Notes: generated by a model not told the origin, from the letters alone. A DNA stretch of 64,000 nt from Clostridium hydrogenum (GCF_021432385.1 NZ_JAEACT010000002.1:2469501-2533500), one strand, 5' to 3'. Numbered from the stretch's first letter, positions 9,249-17,064 are shown. Numbers and translations: made by a program.

Positions 9249-9596
9249 TCATATTGCTTTTTCTCCGGTTTCACCTGTACGTATGCGAATAGCATCTTTT
9301 ATATGATAAGTGAATATCTTTCCATCACCAACCTTACCTGTTCTTGCAGCCTTTATAATGGTGTCAATAACATTATCCACCATTGCATCTGCAACAACCA
9401 TTTCAATTTTAGTTTTTGGTAAAAGGGCAATATCCAGTTCATTTTCAAAAACTTCAAGATCCATATCCGCATGACCTTTTTGTAATCCACAGCCAATAGC
9501 TTCTGTTACAGTCATACCTTTTACACCTATTTTCCCAAGACAATCCTTTACTTCCCTTACTTTGTTTGGTTGTAATATACATTCTATTTTTGTCAT
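9249..9596 (-). CDS. PII-family nitrogen regulator with an atypical T-loop
   Basis: The 115-residue protein has the PII core: MTKIECILQP start, GVKGMTVTEAIG, LPKTKIEMVV and the ATP/2-oxoglutarate C-terminal block RTGKVGDGKIF with RIRTGETGEKAI. PII proteins sense ATP/ADP and 2-oxoglutarate and bind enzymes or transporters through the T-loop. Here the T-loop between KGH and LPK is 16 residues (13 in E. coli GlnB) and has no Tyr, Ser or Thr, so uridylylation at Tyr51 or phosphorylation at Ser49 as in classical homologues is not possible. ATG 9596 follows AAAGGTGG at a good distance. No amtB is nearby. It lies between PP2C and kinase genes. Confidence 0.9.
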   Translation of the reverse strand: MTKIECILQPNKVREVKDCLGKIGVKGMTVTEAIGCGLQKGHADMDLEVFENELDIALLPKTKIEMVVADAMVDNVIDTIIKAARTGKVGDGKIFTYHIKDAIRIRTGETGEKAI

Positions 9597-9647
9597 AAAA
9601 GCACCACCTTTATATAATATAACAGATAAAAAATCCAATGTCGATAA

Positions 9648-10442
9648 TCATATTATACCATTTACCTTGACTGTCATTATTGTCATATTATCATATCCAC
9701 CACGTTTATTACTCTCATTAATTATATTTTTCAACCCTATTTCAGTGCCATCCTTAATCAAAAACGTTTTTAATTCATCTACAGTTAAATGTTCTAATAT
9801 ACCATCTGTTATTAAGCAAAACATATCATTCACCATAACACGCCCAGAATAAAAATCCGGCAGCATTATTGGTTGATCACCCATAGCCTTAAGAATAACA
9901 TGTCTATTAGGATGATTTCTCGCTTCTTGCGGTGATATGAGTCCTAACCTTACCAGCTTTCCAACAAGACTATGATCTTTTGTTAGTTGTACCATTTTAT
10001 TAGACCTCAATAAAAATATTTTTGAATCTCCTATGTGGGTAATAAAAAATTTATCTTGTTTAATTAATAGTGCACTTAGTGTACACTTCATACTATTCAT
10101 TGACGTATTACTAGTTGAAAGATCGTATATATGCATAGCTGTACGCTGAAAAGCACCTTTTAAACGTTCTTGCAGCTTTTTAGCGCTAGTATCAAAATAA
10201 TATTCTTGCAATAGCACATTCACTGCTTCAGCACTTGCCACCTCACCTGCTGAATTTCCACCAACACCATCAGAAATAATAAAAAGACTTCCAAAATTCT
10301 CTATTAAATTTTTATCATTAGGTACATGATACTTATGATAGTCCTCATTATTATCACGAATTTTTCCCTTATCAGTGCAGCTTTGTACTAAAAAAAATTT
10401 TGAGTTCATATCTCCTTTTGATTTAATAATTGAATTATACAA
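9648..10442 (-). CDS. PP2C-family Ser/Thr protein phosphatase
   Basis: A metal-dependent phosphatase of about 264 residues with the PP2C motifs in order: RDNNEDYH near residue 30, SDGVGGNSAGE near 60, THIGDSKIF near 140, TDGILEHL near 215 and GGYDNMTIM near the end, covering the aspartates for the two metal ions. No membrane segment or sensor domain is present. TTG 10442 is preferred because TTGGAGGTGA lies 4-5 bases upstream. An ATG further in has a site too close to it. Probably the antagonist of the kinase encoded downstream; the PII-like gene lies between them. Confidence 0.9.
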   Translation of the reverse strand: MYNSIIKSKGDMNSKFFLVQSCTDKGKIRDNNEDYHKYHVPNDKNLIENFGSLFIISDGVGGNSAGEVASAEAVNVLLQEYYFDTSAKKLQERLKGAFQRTAMHIYDLSTSNTSMNSMKCTLSALLIKQDKFFITHIGDSKIFLLRSNKMVQLTKDHSLVGKLVRLGLISPQEARNHPNRHVILKAMGDQPIMLPDFYSGRVMVNDMFCLITDGILEHLTVDELKTFLIKDGTEIGLKNIINESNKRGGYDNMTIMTVKVNGII

Positions 10443-10572
10443 TATATCACCTCCAAGTAAACACACGCAGACTCTAATAAAATCAAAACGAATATTAATC
10501 TGTTCCAACTTGGATACATTTCTGTAAGATGGATGACTTTAAATATAGAAATTATAAATAGCAAATTTAGAG

Positions 10573-10764
10573 CAGAGTACAAAGTACAAAGAAGGATGAT
10601 TTGCCTTTCGCGTTGCTTAGGTAAATCTTAAACTTAAATGGTGTCAGCTTCACTGAGCGCCATCGATGGCGCAATTGCGCAGCAATAAAAAAATAAGTTT
10701 TCAGATTTTTCGTAGCGTTAGCGGAGAAAAACCGTCCTTCATTCATTGTACTTTGTACTTTGGC
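10573..10764. repeat. family C element
   Basis: Ends are CAGAGTACAAAGTACAAAG and TGTACTTTGTACTTTGG, inverted copies made of AGTAC-containing direct repeats. The interior (AGGTAAATCTTAAACTTAAATG, GAGCGCCATCGATGGCGC, AAAAAATAAGTTTTCAGA) matches the copies at 2638 and 15478. It fills most of the gap between the permease and the phosphatase genes (10509-10809). Confidence 0.65.
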
Positions 10765-10809
10765 TTCTCCTCGATAAATTGTAATTTATCAGGATAAACT
10801 TGGTATATT

Positions 10810-12309
10810 CTAGTCTACAATAATAGATCGACCTTGCTTTTTACTATTAAATGCGAAATATACAACACCAACAGCAAGCCATACAACTGTTGCAATAATT
10901 GCAGCTATAGCTGATACCTGAGTTGAACCTCCGCCTGAAATACCCAAATAAAAAATTGCAATAAGCATGCCTAAATTTGCAACAAATCCAAGCACTGGAA
11001 TAATAACGTGTGTCAAAATATTACGTTTTTCACTATGCGCAAACGCTATTATTGCAACTAAGTTTGTCATTCCATATAAAATAAATGTTCCAACATTTGA
11101 TATCAATGTAACAGCGGTTAAATTTGTTACTGATACTGCTCCTATCGCCCCTATAATAGCCGATACAATAGTAATTACCCAAACTGCAGTATGAGGTGTT
11201 GAATATTTAGGATGAAGCATCCCCATAACTGACGGTACTTCTTGATCCTTAGCCATAGCATAAGTTATTCTCACTCCTGTATTCATACATGCAAGTGTAC
11301 TTCCAAAAACAGCTATAGCAACCGAGATTGCTACTATTATCATAAGAGCAAAACCAGTGTGGTTTAAAAGGGAATCACCAAGAATTTTAACCATATCCCC
11401 AATTGGTGCACTAGATGCTGCTGCTGCATCAATTCCAGTCTTATTTCCTACTTTATATGATGTATTTAACCATGCAATTGCACCACTATATTCAAATATA
11501 TAAAATATAAGTCCTTGAAATACTAATGACAAAATTACTCCTCTACTTACATGCTTTGGAGACTTTGCTTCCCCAGCAAGTGCTGTAGCTGATTCAAAAC
11601 CAACTAAGAGTAGCATTGAAATGGTTGCCTGAAACAATATATTAGAAAAATTGTGAGGCATAATTACCGAGGCAAAACTTTTATGAACAAATTGGACATG
11701 TTGTGGATTAGTTATTCTATATACAATTGCAAGTATAGTTGTAAATACGAGTGTTACAATTTGTATGATATTTATTATTATGCTTGATAAAGTCGAACCA
11801 TTTATTCCCCTATATGCAACTGCACCAGTTAATCCAGCAAATACAATGGCTATTAATACTTGACCTAGAACCGGAATATTTATTCCAAATTCACCAAATA
11901 TATACGTTATTAGTGTAGCCATCATTGCAACTAAAACACCTGGATAAACCCAATAGTATATGTGAGCAAACCATCCTATAACATACTTAACGATTCTCGA
12001 TAAACCAGATAATTTTGAAGGATCGTTACTAAGTGCACGACCTGCAAAATAATATGAGCTTCCTGCACCTGCCTCTGGATATAACTCCGAAAGCTTTGCA
12101 TACGAAATAGCTGTTAAAAAAGCTAAAATTAGAGCCAAAACAAGACCTGCAAACATATCCATGGCTGTAGTTTTACCAGAACTGTTTACCTGTGAAGCCT
12201 GCATTTGAAATGTAAGCCACAAAAATGCACCTGGTGCAATCAACGCCATGGCGTTCATTGTAACTCCTGTTAAGTTTAATGTTTTTTTAAGCTCTGTGTT
12301 TTCTGACAT
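10810..12309 (-). CDS. APC-superfamily amino-acid permease
   Basis: A 499-residue protein with about 12 hydrophobic segments spread over its length and the APC N-terminal pattern (GVTMNAMALIAPGAFLWL, then SELYPEAGAGSSYYFAGRAL). Family knowledge: cation/amino acid symport or exchange across the cytoplasmic membrane. The exact substrate cannot be read; glutamate, GABA or a polar amino acid would fit the nitrogen-related neighbours but this is a guess. Ribosome site TTGGAGGGGG lies before ATG 12309. The 260-base gap upstream shows no riboswitch or T-box that I can see. Confidence 0.8.
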   Translation of the reverse strand: MSENTELKKTLNLTGVTMNAMALIAPGAFLWLTFQMQASQVNSSGKTTAMDMFAGLVLALILAFLTAISYAKLSELYPEAGAGSSYYFAGRALSNDPSKLSGLSRIVKYVIGWFAHIYYWVYPGVLVAMMATLITYIFGEFGINIPVLGQVLIAIVFAGLTGAVAYRGINGSTLSSIIINIIQIVTLVFTTILAIVYRITNPQHVQFVHKSFASVIMPHNFSNILFQATISMLLLVGFESATALAGEAKSPKHVSRGVILSLVFQGLIFYIFEYSGAIAWLNTSYKVGNKTGIDAAAASSAPIGDMVKILGDSLLNHTGFALMIIVAISVAIAVFGSTLACMNTGVRITYAMAKDQEVPSVMGMLHPKYSTPHTAVWVITIVSAIIGAIGAVSVTNLTAVTLISNVGTFILYGMTNLVAIIAFAHSEKRNILTHVIIPVLGFVANLGMLIAIFYLGISGGGSTQVSAIAAIIATVVWLAVGVVYFAFNSKKQGRSIIVD

Positions 12310-12488
12310 GATACATCCCCCTCCAATAATTTATAATTTTTCGTAGTTTGATTAACAGTTTTACATATAACGTCCTTTATTTTTATTGATTTATCAGTTA
12401 TATTATACATAATACTATATTTAAGAAAAAAATCAACATTTTTTTTGCATATTTATTTATTTATTTTTATATTTTTAATGAACTAAAA

Positions 12489-12540
12489 AAATATGCATAT
12501 GTTAAAACTTATATTTCAAGTTTTAACATATGCATATTTT
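12489..12540 (-). terminator. terminator of birA (long palindrome)
   Basis: Near-perfect stem of about 22 bp: AATATGCATATGTTAAAACTT / AAGTTTTAACATATGCATAT with a T run on the minus strand. Confidence 0.75.
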
Positions 12541-12544
12541 CATT

Positions 12545-12584
12545 TATAGATAAACCAGTTCAAGTACCAAAATCAATTTGCATG
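12545..12584. repeat. family A fragment supplying the birA stop
   Basis: TATAGATAAACCAGTTCAAGTACC and CAAAATCAATTTGCAT match the left part of the 104-bp element; the rest is missing. The birA stop codon and last three residues lie in it. Confidence 0.65.
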
Positions 12585-13571
12585 ATAAACTCTATGAAGT
12601 GATACTTCTCCAGAAATCAGTCGTTCCCTAACTCCATTTTCATTTTCTACCACTAATGCTCCCATCTCATCTATATCAACTGCTTTTGCAACTGTTATTT
12701 GATTTTTTCTTATTACCTCAATTTTTCTTCCAATAAGAATAGAATTTTCTTTGCAATATTTTAATGACCTTTCCGCATTTTCACTTTTTAAAAATTCATC
12801 ATATAACTTTTCAAATTTATCTAACAAACTGCATAATAGCATCTTTCTAGAAACACATTTATCTTTTTCTATTTTTATAGACGTAGCCTTATCTAAAATT
12901 TCTTCTGAAAAATCTTTACTTTCCTGATTTACATTTATGCCTATTCCAACAATTACATAGTTTAATCTATTCATCTCACCACTTGCTTCAGCTAATATTC
13001 CACATACTTTTCTCCAATTCACTACAATATCATTAGGCCATTTTACTTTTGCTTTCATTCCACATTCATCAATCGCCATGCCCACGGCCGCAGCAGCAAT
13101 ACTACTTATCAAGGCTACATTATAAGCTTCTATATTAGGCTTTAGTATTATAGACATGTTTATGCATTTATATTTTGCAGATGCCCACTTTCTATCAAAT
13201 CTTCCTCTTCCAGAAGTTTGTTCTTCCGCAATTACCACAGTTCCATCAACACAGCTATCTTCTATTGCCAATTTTTTAGCCTCATCATTTGTCGATCCTA
13301 TTGAATCATAATATACTATGTGCCTTCCTATATACCTAGTGTTAAGTATATCTTTTATTTCATCGTATGTAAGTAAATCTGGGCACGATTTTAATCTGTA
13401 GCCTTTTTTAGAAACAGACTCAATTAAATATCCTTCTTCTTTTAATTTGTTTATGTATTTCCACACAGCCGCCCTCGTAACTCCTAAATTGCGACTAATA
13501 CTTTGACCAGATACAAAATCATCAGAATTACTCTTTAATATGTCAAGTATTTTCCCTTTCACACTAAGCAC
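12573..13571 (-). CDS. birA: biotin operon repressor / biotin-protein ligase
   Basis: The 332-residue protein begins with a winged helix-turn-helix (about residues 15-60: SGQSISRNLGVTRAAVWKYI) and continues with the ligase domain: SIGSTNDEA, the biotinyl-AMP loop GRGRFDRKW near residue 121, KWPNDIVV and VGIGINVN. It attaches biotin to carboxylase carrier domains and represses biotin genes. The last residues (YHAN) and the stop are encoded by a family A repeat fragment, so the natural C-terminus may have been slightly altered; the catalytic domains are unaffected. It stands alone, with its terminator at 12489-12540. Confidence 0.95.
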   Translation of the reverse strand: MLSVKGKILDILKSNSDDFVSGQSISRNLGVTRAAVWKYINKLKEEGYLIESVSKKGYRLKSCPDLLTYDEIKDILNTRYIGRHIVYYDSIGSTNDEAKKLAIEDSCVDGTVVIAEEQTSGRGRFDRKWASAKYKCINMSIILKPNIEAYNVALISSIAAAAVGMAIDECGMKAKVKWPNDIVVNWRKVCGILAEASGEMNRLNYVIVGIGINVNQESKDFSEEILDKATSIKIEKDKCVSRKMLLCSLLDKFEKLYDEFLKSENAERSLKYCKENSILIGRKIEVIRKNQITVAKAVDIDEMGALVVENENGVRERLISGEVSLHRVYHAN

Positions 13572-13791
13572 CTCTCTGTATTAAAAAAGCTATTTACCTG
13601 ATAGTATAATTGTATAAAATTTCAGTATAAATAAACTTTTAATTTAAGCATATGTACTTCCCATTGTCTGTACTAATTTTATTATACAACAATTTTACTT
13701 TCAATGGTACTGGTACATACACTTAATTTATGCTTAGCTTTAATTTATACACTTTAAATTGCATAATTTTGCAACTGAATTTTATTTTTTA

Positions 13792-13944
13792 TTATAGCTT
13801 CTCATTATATTTTTTACATTCTTTCTCTATAATCTCTGCTGACCACTTATCTTGTTTAGTTACAGACGAAAAACAAAAAAACATACAGCTTGCTAAAACT
13901 ACTATGGAGCTTGCTGTAAGAAGCAACAAAAATATCATATACAT
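13792..13944 (-). CDS. small membrane protein or lipoprotein, unknown
   Basis: A 50-residue frame starting MYMIFLLLLTASS with GGGGAAG 6 bases before ATG 13944. Residues 3-28 are hydrophobic and contain LASC at 17-20, which fits a lipobox, though the N-terminus lacks positive charges. The second half is charged (KQDKWSAEIIEKECKKYNEKL). It begins 15 bases after the stop of the gene at 13960-14265, so the two are probably cotranscribed. No family is recognised. Confidence 0.5.
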   Translation of the reverse strand: MYMIFLLLLTASSIVVLASCMFFCFSSVTKQDKWSAEIIEKECKKYNEKL

Positions 13945-13959
13945 TTATATCTTCCCCAT

Positions 13960-14265
13960 TCATTTAAAAATTTGACGATTCCACTGTTTAAATTTAACCT
14001 TTGGTTTTCTTCTTTTTACTTCTATAAGCTTATTAACTCTTTTTATATAATTTTTATCATCTGATATTCTTATAAGACTTTCCAAATAGTAAAAAGATAC
14101 CCACCTAGGTACCTTTTTATTTGTTACAAAATAAATAAGATTTTTAGCCTGTTTAAAACTTTTAATGTGTGTATGTTTACTTACAAAATCATAGTTACTG
14201 TTATGAACTATAAATCCATTTCCGACTCTATATATTTTATATTGATTTTTTTGATACACCTGCAT
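13960..14265 (-). CDS. conserved-looking small protein, unknown function
   Basis: About 101 residues, basic, with no membrane segment; the C-terminus is strongly cationic (VKRRKPKVKFKQWNRQ). A longer frame reaches into the family A repeat upstream, so the true start is probably ATG 14265 (MQVYQKNQYKIYRV); a TTG shortly before is possible. No family is recognised. Cysteine is absent and aromatic residues are frequent. It is followed by the 50-residue membrane peptide gene. Confidence 0.55.
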   Translation of the reverse strand: MQVYQKNQYKIYRVGNGFIVHNSNYDFVSKHTHIKSFKQAKNLIYFVTNKKVPRWVSFYYLESLIRISDDKNYIKRVNKLIEVKRRKPKVKFKQWNRQIFK

Positions 14266-14291
14266 ACCCAAATTAAAATCAACTTCCTCTC

Positions 14292-14395
14292 TAAAGATAA
14301 ACCAAATTGAAACTTTAAATTTATTTGTACCAAAATGACATCTTCTGGGCATTTTGGCGCACATGAATTTAAATAGTTGAACTGGTTTATCTATA
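14292..14395. repeat. family A element
   Basis: Inverted ends TAAAGATAAACC / GGTTTATCTATA with the internal hairpin TTTGTACCAAAATGACATCTT ... GGGCATTTTGGCGCACA. It lies just upstream of the small gene at 13960-14265. Confidence 0.75.
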
Positions 14396-14550
14396 CTTTA
14401 GATATCCGAAATAAATTAAAGCATATTAAAGAAACTAATCCTTATATTTATTTTATTTAATTAATTTATAATATGTTACATTTATATAATGATTTCAATT
14501 CAGATATTACTGTAATATTTTTACATATTTTTTCTGTTTTGTAAAGTGTT

Positions 14551-14563
14551 TTTTAACATAGCC
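14551..14563. repeat. half copy of family B hairpin
   Basis: TTTTAACATAGCC, the right arm of the family B hairpin, next to the tRNA terminator. Confidence 0.35.
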
Positions 14564-14604
14564 AAATAAAAAAAATAAAGGTCGATAAAAATTATCAACC
14601 TTTA
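14563..14604 (-). terminator. terminator of tRNA block 1
   Basis: Minus-strand hairpin AAAGGTTGATAA / TTATCGACCTTTA followed by a T-rich run, directly after the last tRNA of the block. A related hairpin ends the second transcript at 16041-16076. Confidence 0.85.
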
Positions 14605-14614
14605 TATACATATA

Positions 14615-14692
14615 TGGTGCGTTTTAAGGGATTCGAACCCCTGGCCCACGGCTTAGAAGGCCGTTGCTCTATCCAACTGAGCTAAAAACGCA
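14615..14692 (-). tRNA. tRNA-Arg (anticodon TCT)
   Basis: Cloverleaf with acceptor TGCGTTT/AAACGCA, loop CTTCTAA, T-arm GGTTCGAATCC and encoded CCA. Last gene of block 1. Confidence 0.97.
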
Positions 14693-14696
14693 TACT

Positions 14697-14772
14697 TGGA
14701 GCGGAAGACGAGATTCGAACTCGCGACGTTCACCTTGGCAAGGTGACGCTCTACCACTGAGCCACTCCCGCA
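14697..14772 (-). tRNA. tRNA-Gly (anticodon GCC)
   Basis: Acceptor TGCGGGA pairs with TTCCGC-type 3' arm, anticodon loop TTGCCAA, encoded CCA. Confidence 0.97.
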
Positions 14773-14785
14773 TATTTTATTTTGT

Positions 14786-14869
14786 TGGTGCAGGTGAAGG
14801 GAGTCGAACCCCCACGCCTAAGCGCTAGATCCTAAGTCTAGTGCGTCTGCCAATTCCGCCACACCTGCA
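14786..14869 (-). tRNA. tRNA-Leu (anticodon TAG)
   Basis: Class II tRNA with long variable arm, anticodon loop CTTAGGA, encoded CCA. The variable arm and T-stem differ from the two other copies. Confidence 0.97.
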
Positions 14870-14873
14870 TCAA

Positions 14874-14950
14874 TGGTGGCTTATCGGGGAGTCGAACCCC
14901 GGACACCATGATTAAAAGTCATGTGCTCTACCAACTGAGCTAATAAACCA
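14874..14950 (-). tRNA. tRNA-Lys (anticodon TTT)
   Basis: Acceptor TGGTTTA/TAAGCCA, loop CTTTTAA, encoded CCA. Confidence 0.97.
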
Positions 14951-14967
14951 TATATTATTTTTTTAAT

Positions 14968-15042
14968 TGGCTGGGATGGCAGGATTTGAACCTACGGATG
15001 CAGCAGTCAAAGTGCTGTGCCTTACCGCTTGGCGACATCCCA
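14968..15042 (-). tRNA. tRNA-Gln (anticodon TTG)
   Basis: Acceptor TGGGATG/CATCCCA, anticodon loop CTTTGAC, encoded CCA. Confidence 0.97.
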
Positions 15043-15047
15043 GCATT

Positions 15048-15124
15048 TGGGGTGGATATAGGGACTCGAACCCTAGACAACCAGAACCACAATCTGGCGC
15101 TCTACCAACTGAACTATATCCACC
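15048..15124 (-). tRNA. tRNA-His (anticodon GTG)
   Basis: Acceptor GTGGATA/TATCCAC with the extra G(-1) encoded at 15124, loop TTGTGGT, encoded CCA. Confidence 0.97.
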
Positions 15125-15129
15125 GCATT

Positions 15130-15206
15130 TGGTGCGTCATCGGGGACTCGAACCCCGGGCACCCTGATTAAGAGTCAGGTGCTCTACCAACTGAGCTAAT
15201 AACGCA
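15130..15206 (-). tRNA. tRNA-Lys (anticodon CTT)
   Basis: Acceptor TGCGTTA/TGACGCA, loop CTCTTAA, encoded CCA. Confidence 0.97.
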
Positions 15207-15210
15207 TATT

Positions 15211-15285
15211 TGGAGCGGGTAGAGGGAATCGAACCCTCGTAACTAGCTTGGAAGGCTAGCACTCTACCATTGAGTTACACCCGCA
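15211..15285 (-). tRNA. tRNA-Gly (anticodon TCC)
   Basis: Acceptor TGCGGGT/ACCCGC, loop CTTCCAA, encoded CCA. One of six identical-looking copies. Confidence 0.97.
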
Positions 15286-15290
15286 TATCT

Positions 15291-15366
15291 TGGTCGGGGT
15301 GACAGGGATTGAACCTGCGACCTCATGGTCCCAAACCACGCGCGCTCCCATCTGCGCCACACCCCG
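15291..15366 (-). tRNA. tRNA-Pro (anticodon TGG)
   Basis: Acceptor CGGGGTG/CACCCCG, loop TTTGGGA, encoded CCA. First gene of block 1. Confidence 0.97.
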
Positions 15367-15434
15367 ATGAGTAATTTGAATTTCTATATTAAGCAATTGA
15401 ACCATTGTTTGCCACTCACGCGACAACAAAAACT

Positions 15435-15463
15435 ATTCTACACTATTTTGTCGAATACGTCAA
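15435..15463 (-). promoter_or_regulatory. promoter of tRNA block 1
   Basis: Minus strand TTGACG (15463-15458), 17-base spacer, TAGAAT (15440-15435). Nearly identical to the promoter at 18177-18205, including the spacer. Confidence 0.88.
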
Positions 15464-15477
15464 GCTTTTTATTTCAA

Positions 15478-15637
15478 ACAGAGTACAAAGTACAGAGTAC
15501 AGAGTACAATGAAGGTGGATTTACCTTCCTCTCGTCAGGTAAATCTTAAACTTAAATGTTGTCAGCTTCGCTGAACACCATACATAAAACAATTACGTAA
15601 TCAATTTAAAAAATAAGTTTTTCACTTTCGGTTGTAT
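15478..15637. repeat. family C element, right end lost
   Basis: Left end CAGAGTACAAAGTACAGAG with tandem AGTAC units, then AGGTAAATCTTAAACTTAAATG and AAAAAATAAGTTTTTCA as in the other copies. The right tandem-repeat end is replaced by a short family A copy. Confidence 0.6.
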
Positions 15638-15685
15638 TATAGATATACCTGCTCAACTGTTAAAATTCACAATGGTATATCTTTA
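15638..15685. repeat. short family A copy (internal deletion)
   Basis: TATAGATATACCTGCTCAACTG joined directly to AATGGTATATCTTTA, so both inverted ends remain but the central hairpin is gone. Confidence 0.55.
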
Positions 15686-16040
15686 TTTCATTCTGTGCTT
15701 AAAATATTAGATTTCAGGTAATTTCGATATGCATTTAAAACTGCATATTAGCTCTATAAATGTGTTTTATTTTTATTAGTATATCTATAATATTTTTTAT
15801 TATATTTGTTCTATATGCCTTTATAATCGGTGAAATTATATTAGTATAGATATCTTATTATTTTAAGCTACTTACATGCAATTCGACATAGTTGTGCGTG
15901 AGAGGCTGGAATTGATATTCCTTTTACAAGGAATGTATACATATGTACGAGATGTTTATAGTAGTTTTTTCTGATCTATCTTTTTTAATAGCTTTGATAA
16001 ACTTAATTATTCAGTGAGTTTACAAGTTCTTTTATTTTAT
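15686..16040. other. non-coding stretch between tRNA transcripts
   Basis: No gene, tRNA, clear promoter or repeat seen in these 355 bases; very AT-rich. Confidence 0.5.
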
Positions 16041-16076
16041 AAAAAAAATAAGGCTGATAAGCTACTATCAACCTTA
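16041..16076 (-). terminator. terminator of tRNA blocks 2 and 3
   Basis: Hairpin TAAGGTTGATAG / TTATCAGCCTTA followed by eight T on the minus strand, after tRNA-Arg(TCG). Confidence 0.85.
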
Positions 16077-16103
16077 CGCAATGCCTTAATTTATATGTAT
16101 ATT

Positions 16104-16180
16104 TGGTGCGCCCAGAGGGAGTCGAACCCACGACCTCCAGATTCGAAGTCTGTCACTCTATCCAACTGAGCTATGGGCGC
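16104..16180 (-). tRNA. tRNA-Arg (anticodon TCG)
   Basis: Acceptor GCGCCCA/TGGGCGC, loop CTTCGAA, encoded CCA. The only copy of this isoacceptor in the array and the last gene of its transcript. Confidence 0.97.
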
Positions 16181-16205
16181 TCAATACGCCTTTTAGATAC
16201 AAAAA

Positions 16206-16280
16206 TGGAGCGGGTAGAGGGAATCGAACCCTCGTAACTAGCTTGGAAGGCTAGCACTCTACCATTGAGTTACACCCGCA
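16206..16280 (-). tRNA. tRNA-Gly (anticodon TCC)
   Basis: Acceptor TGCGGGT/ACCCGC, loop CTTCCAA, encoded CCA. Confidence 0.97.
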
Positions 16281-16316
16281 TGTCTTGTTTGAAATCACTA
16301 AATGGTTTCAAACATA

Positions 16317-16394
16317 TGGTGCGTTTTAAGGGATTCGAACCCCTGGCCCACGGCTTAGAAGGCCGTTGCTCTATCCAACTGAGCTAAAAACGCA
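16317..16394 (-). tRNA. tRNA-Arg (anticodon TCT)
   Basis: Same sequence as the copy at 14615, loop CTTCTAA, encoded CCA. Confidence 0.97.
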
Positions 16395-16398
16395 TACT

Positions 16399-16474
16399 TG
16401 GAGCGGAAGACGAGATTCGAACTCGCGACGTTCACCTTGGCAAGGTGACGCTCTACCACTGAGCCACTCCCGCA
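16399..16474 (-). tRNA. tRNA-Gly (anticodon GCC)
   Basis: Same sequence as the copy at 14697, loop TTGCCAA, encoded CCA. Confidence 0.97.
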
Positions 16475-16487
16475 TGTTTTATTTTAT

Positions 16488-16571
16488 TGGTGCAGGTAGA
16501 GGGAGTCGAACCCACACACCGAAGTACTAGATCCTAAGTCTAGCACGTCTGCCAATTCCGCCATACCTGCA
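16488..16571 (-). tRNA. tRNA-Leu (anticodon TAG)
   Basis: Long variable arm TACTTCGGTGT, loop CTTAGGA, encoded CCA. Confidence 0.97.
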
Positions 16572-16572
16572 T

Positions 16573-16649
16573 TGGTGGCTTATCGGGGAGTCGAACCCCG
16601 GACACCATGATTAAAAGTCATGTGCTCTACCAACTGAGCTAATAAACCA
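16573..16649 (-). tRNA. tRNA-Lys (anticodon TTT)
   Basis: Loop CTTTTAA, encoded CCA; one base from tRNA-Leu. Confidence 0.97.
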
Positions 16650-16663
16650 TATATTTTTTAAAT

Positions 16664-16738
16664 TGGCTGGGATGGCAGGATTTGAACCTACGGATGCAGC
16701 AGTCAAAGTGCTGTGCCTTACCGCTTGGCGACATCCCA
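16664..16738 (-). tRNA. tRNA-Gln (anticodon TTG)
   Basis: Loop CTTTGAC, encoded CCA. Confidence 0.97.
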
Positions 16739-16743
16739 GCATT

Positions 16744-16820
16744 TGGGGTGAATATAGGGATTCGAACCCTAGACAACCAGAACCACAATCTGGCGCTCTA
16801 CCAACTGAACTATATCCACC
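16744..16820 (-). tRNA. tRNA-His (anticodon GTG), acceptor variant
   Basis: As the other His copies, but the 3' acceptor reads TATTCAC, giving a G-U pair, and the T-stem base also changes. G(-1) is encoded. Confidence 0.95.
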
Positions 16821-16825
16821 ACATT

Positions 16826-16902
16826 TGGTGCGTCATCGGGGACTCGAACCCCGGGCACCCTGATTAAGAGTCAGGTGCTCTACCAACTGAGCTAATAACG
16901 CA
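16826..16902 (-). tRNA. tRNA-Lys (anticodon CTT)
   Basis: Loop CTCTTAA, encoded CCA. Confidence 0.97.
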
Positions 16903-16908
16903 TATTTT

Positions 16909-16983
16909 TGGAGCGGGTAGAGGGAATCGAACCCTCGTAACTAGCTTGGAAGGCTAGCACTCTACCATTGAGTTACACCCGCA
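16909..16983 (-). tRNA. tRNA-Gly (anticodon TCC)
   Basis: Loop CTTCCAA, encoded CCA. Confidence 0.97.
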
Positions 16984-16988
16984 TATCT

Positions 16989-17064
16989 TGGTCGGGGTGA
17001 CAGGGATTGAACCTGCGACCTCATGGTCCCAAACCACGCGCGCTCCCATCTGCGCCACACCCCG
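16989..17064 (-). tRNA. tRNA-Pro (anticodon TGG)
   Basis: Loop TTTGGGA, encoded CCA. First gene of block 2; no promoter precedes it. Confidence 0.97.

Noticed and set aside
12310..12488. Riboswitch or T-box upstream of the amino-acid permease
   Set aside because: No T-box core or known riboswitch motif is visible; only AT-rich sequence.
13730..13975. 81-codon plus-strand frame
   Set aside because: No ribosome site; the opposite strand holds the better-supported 50-residue gene.
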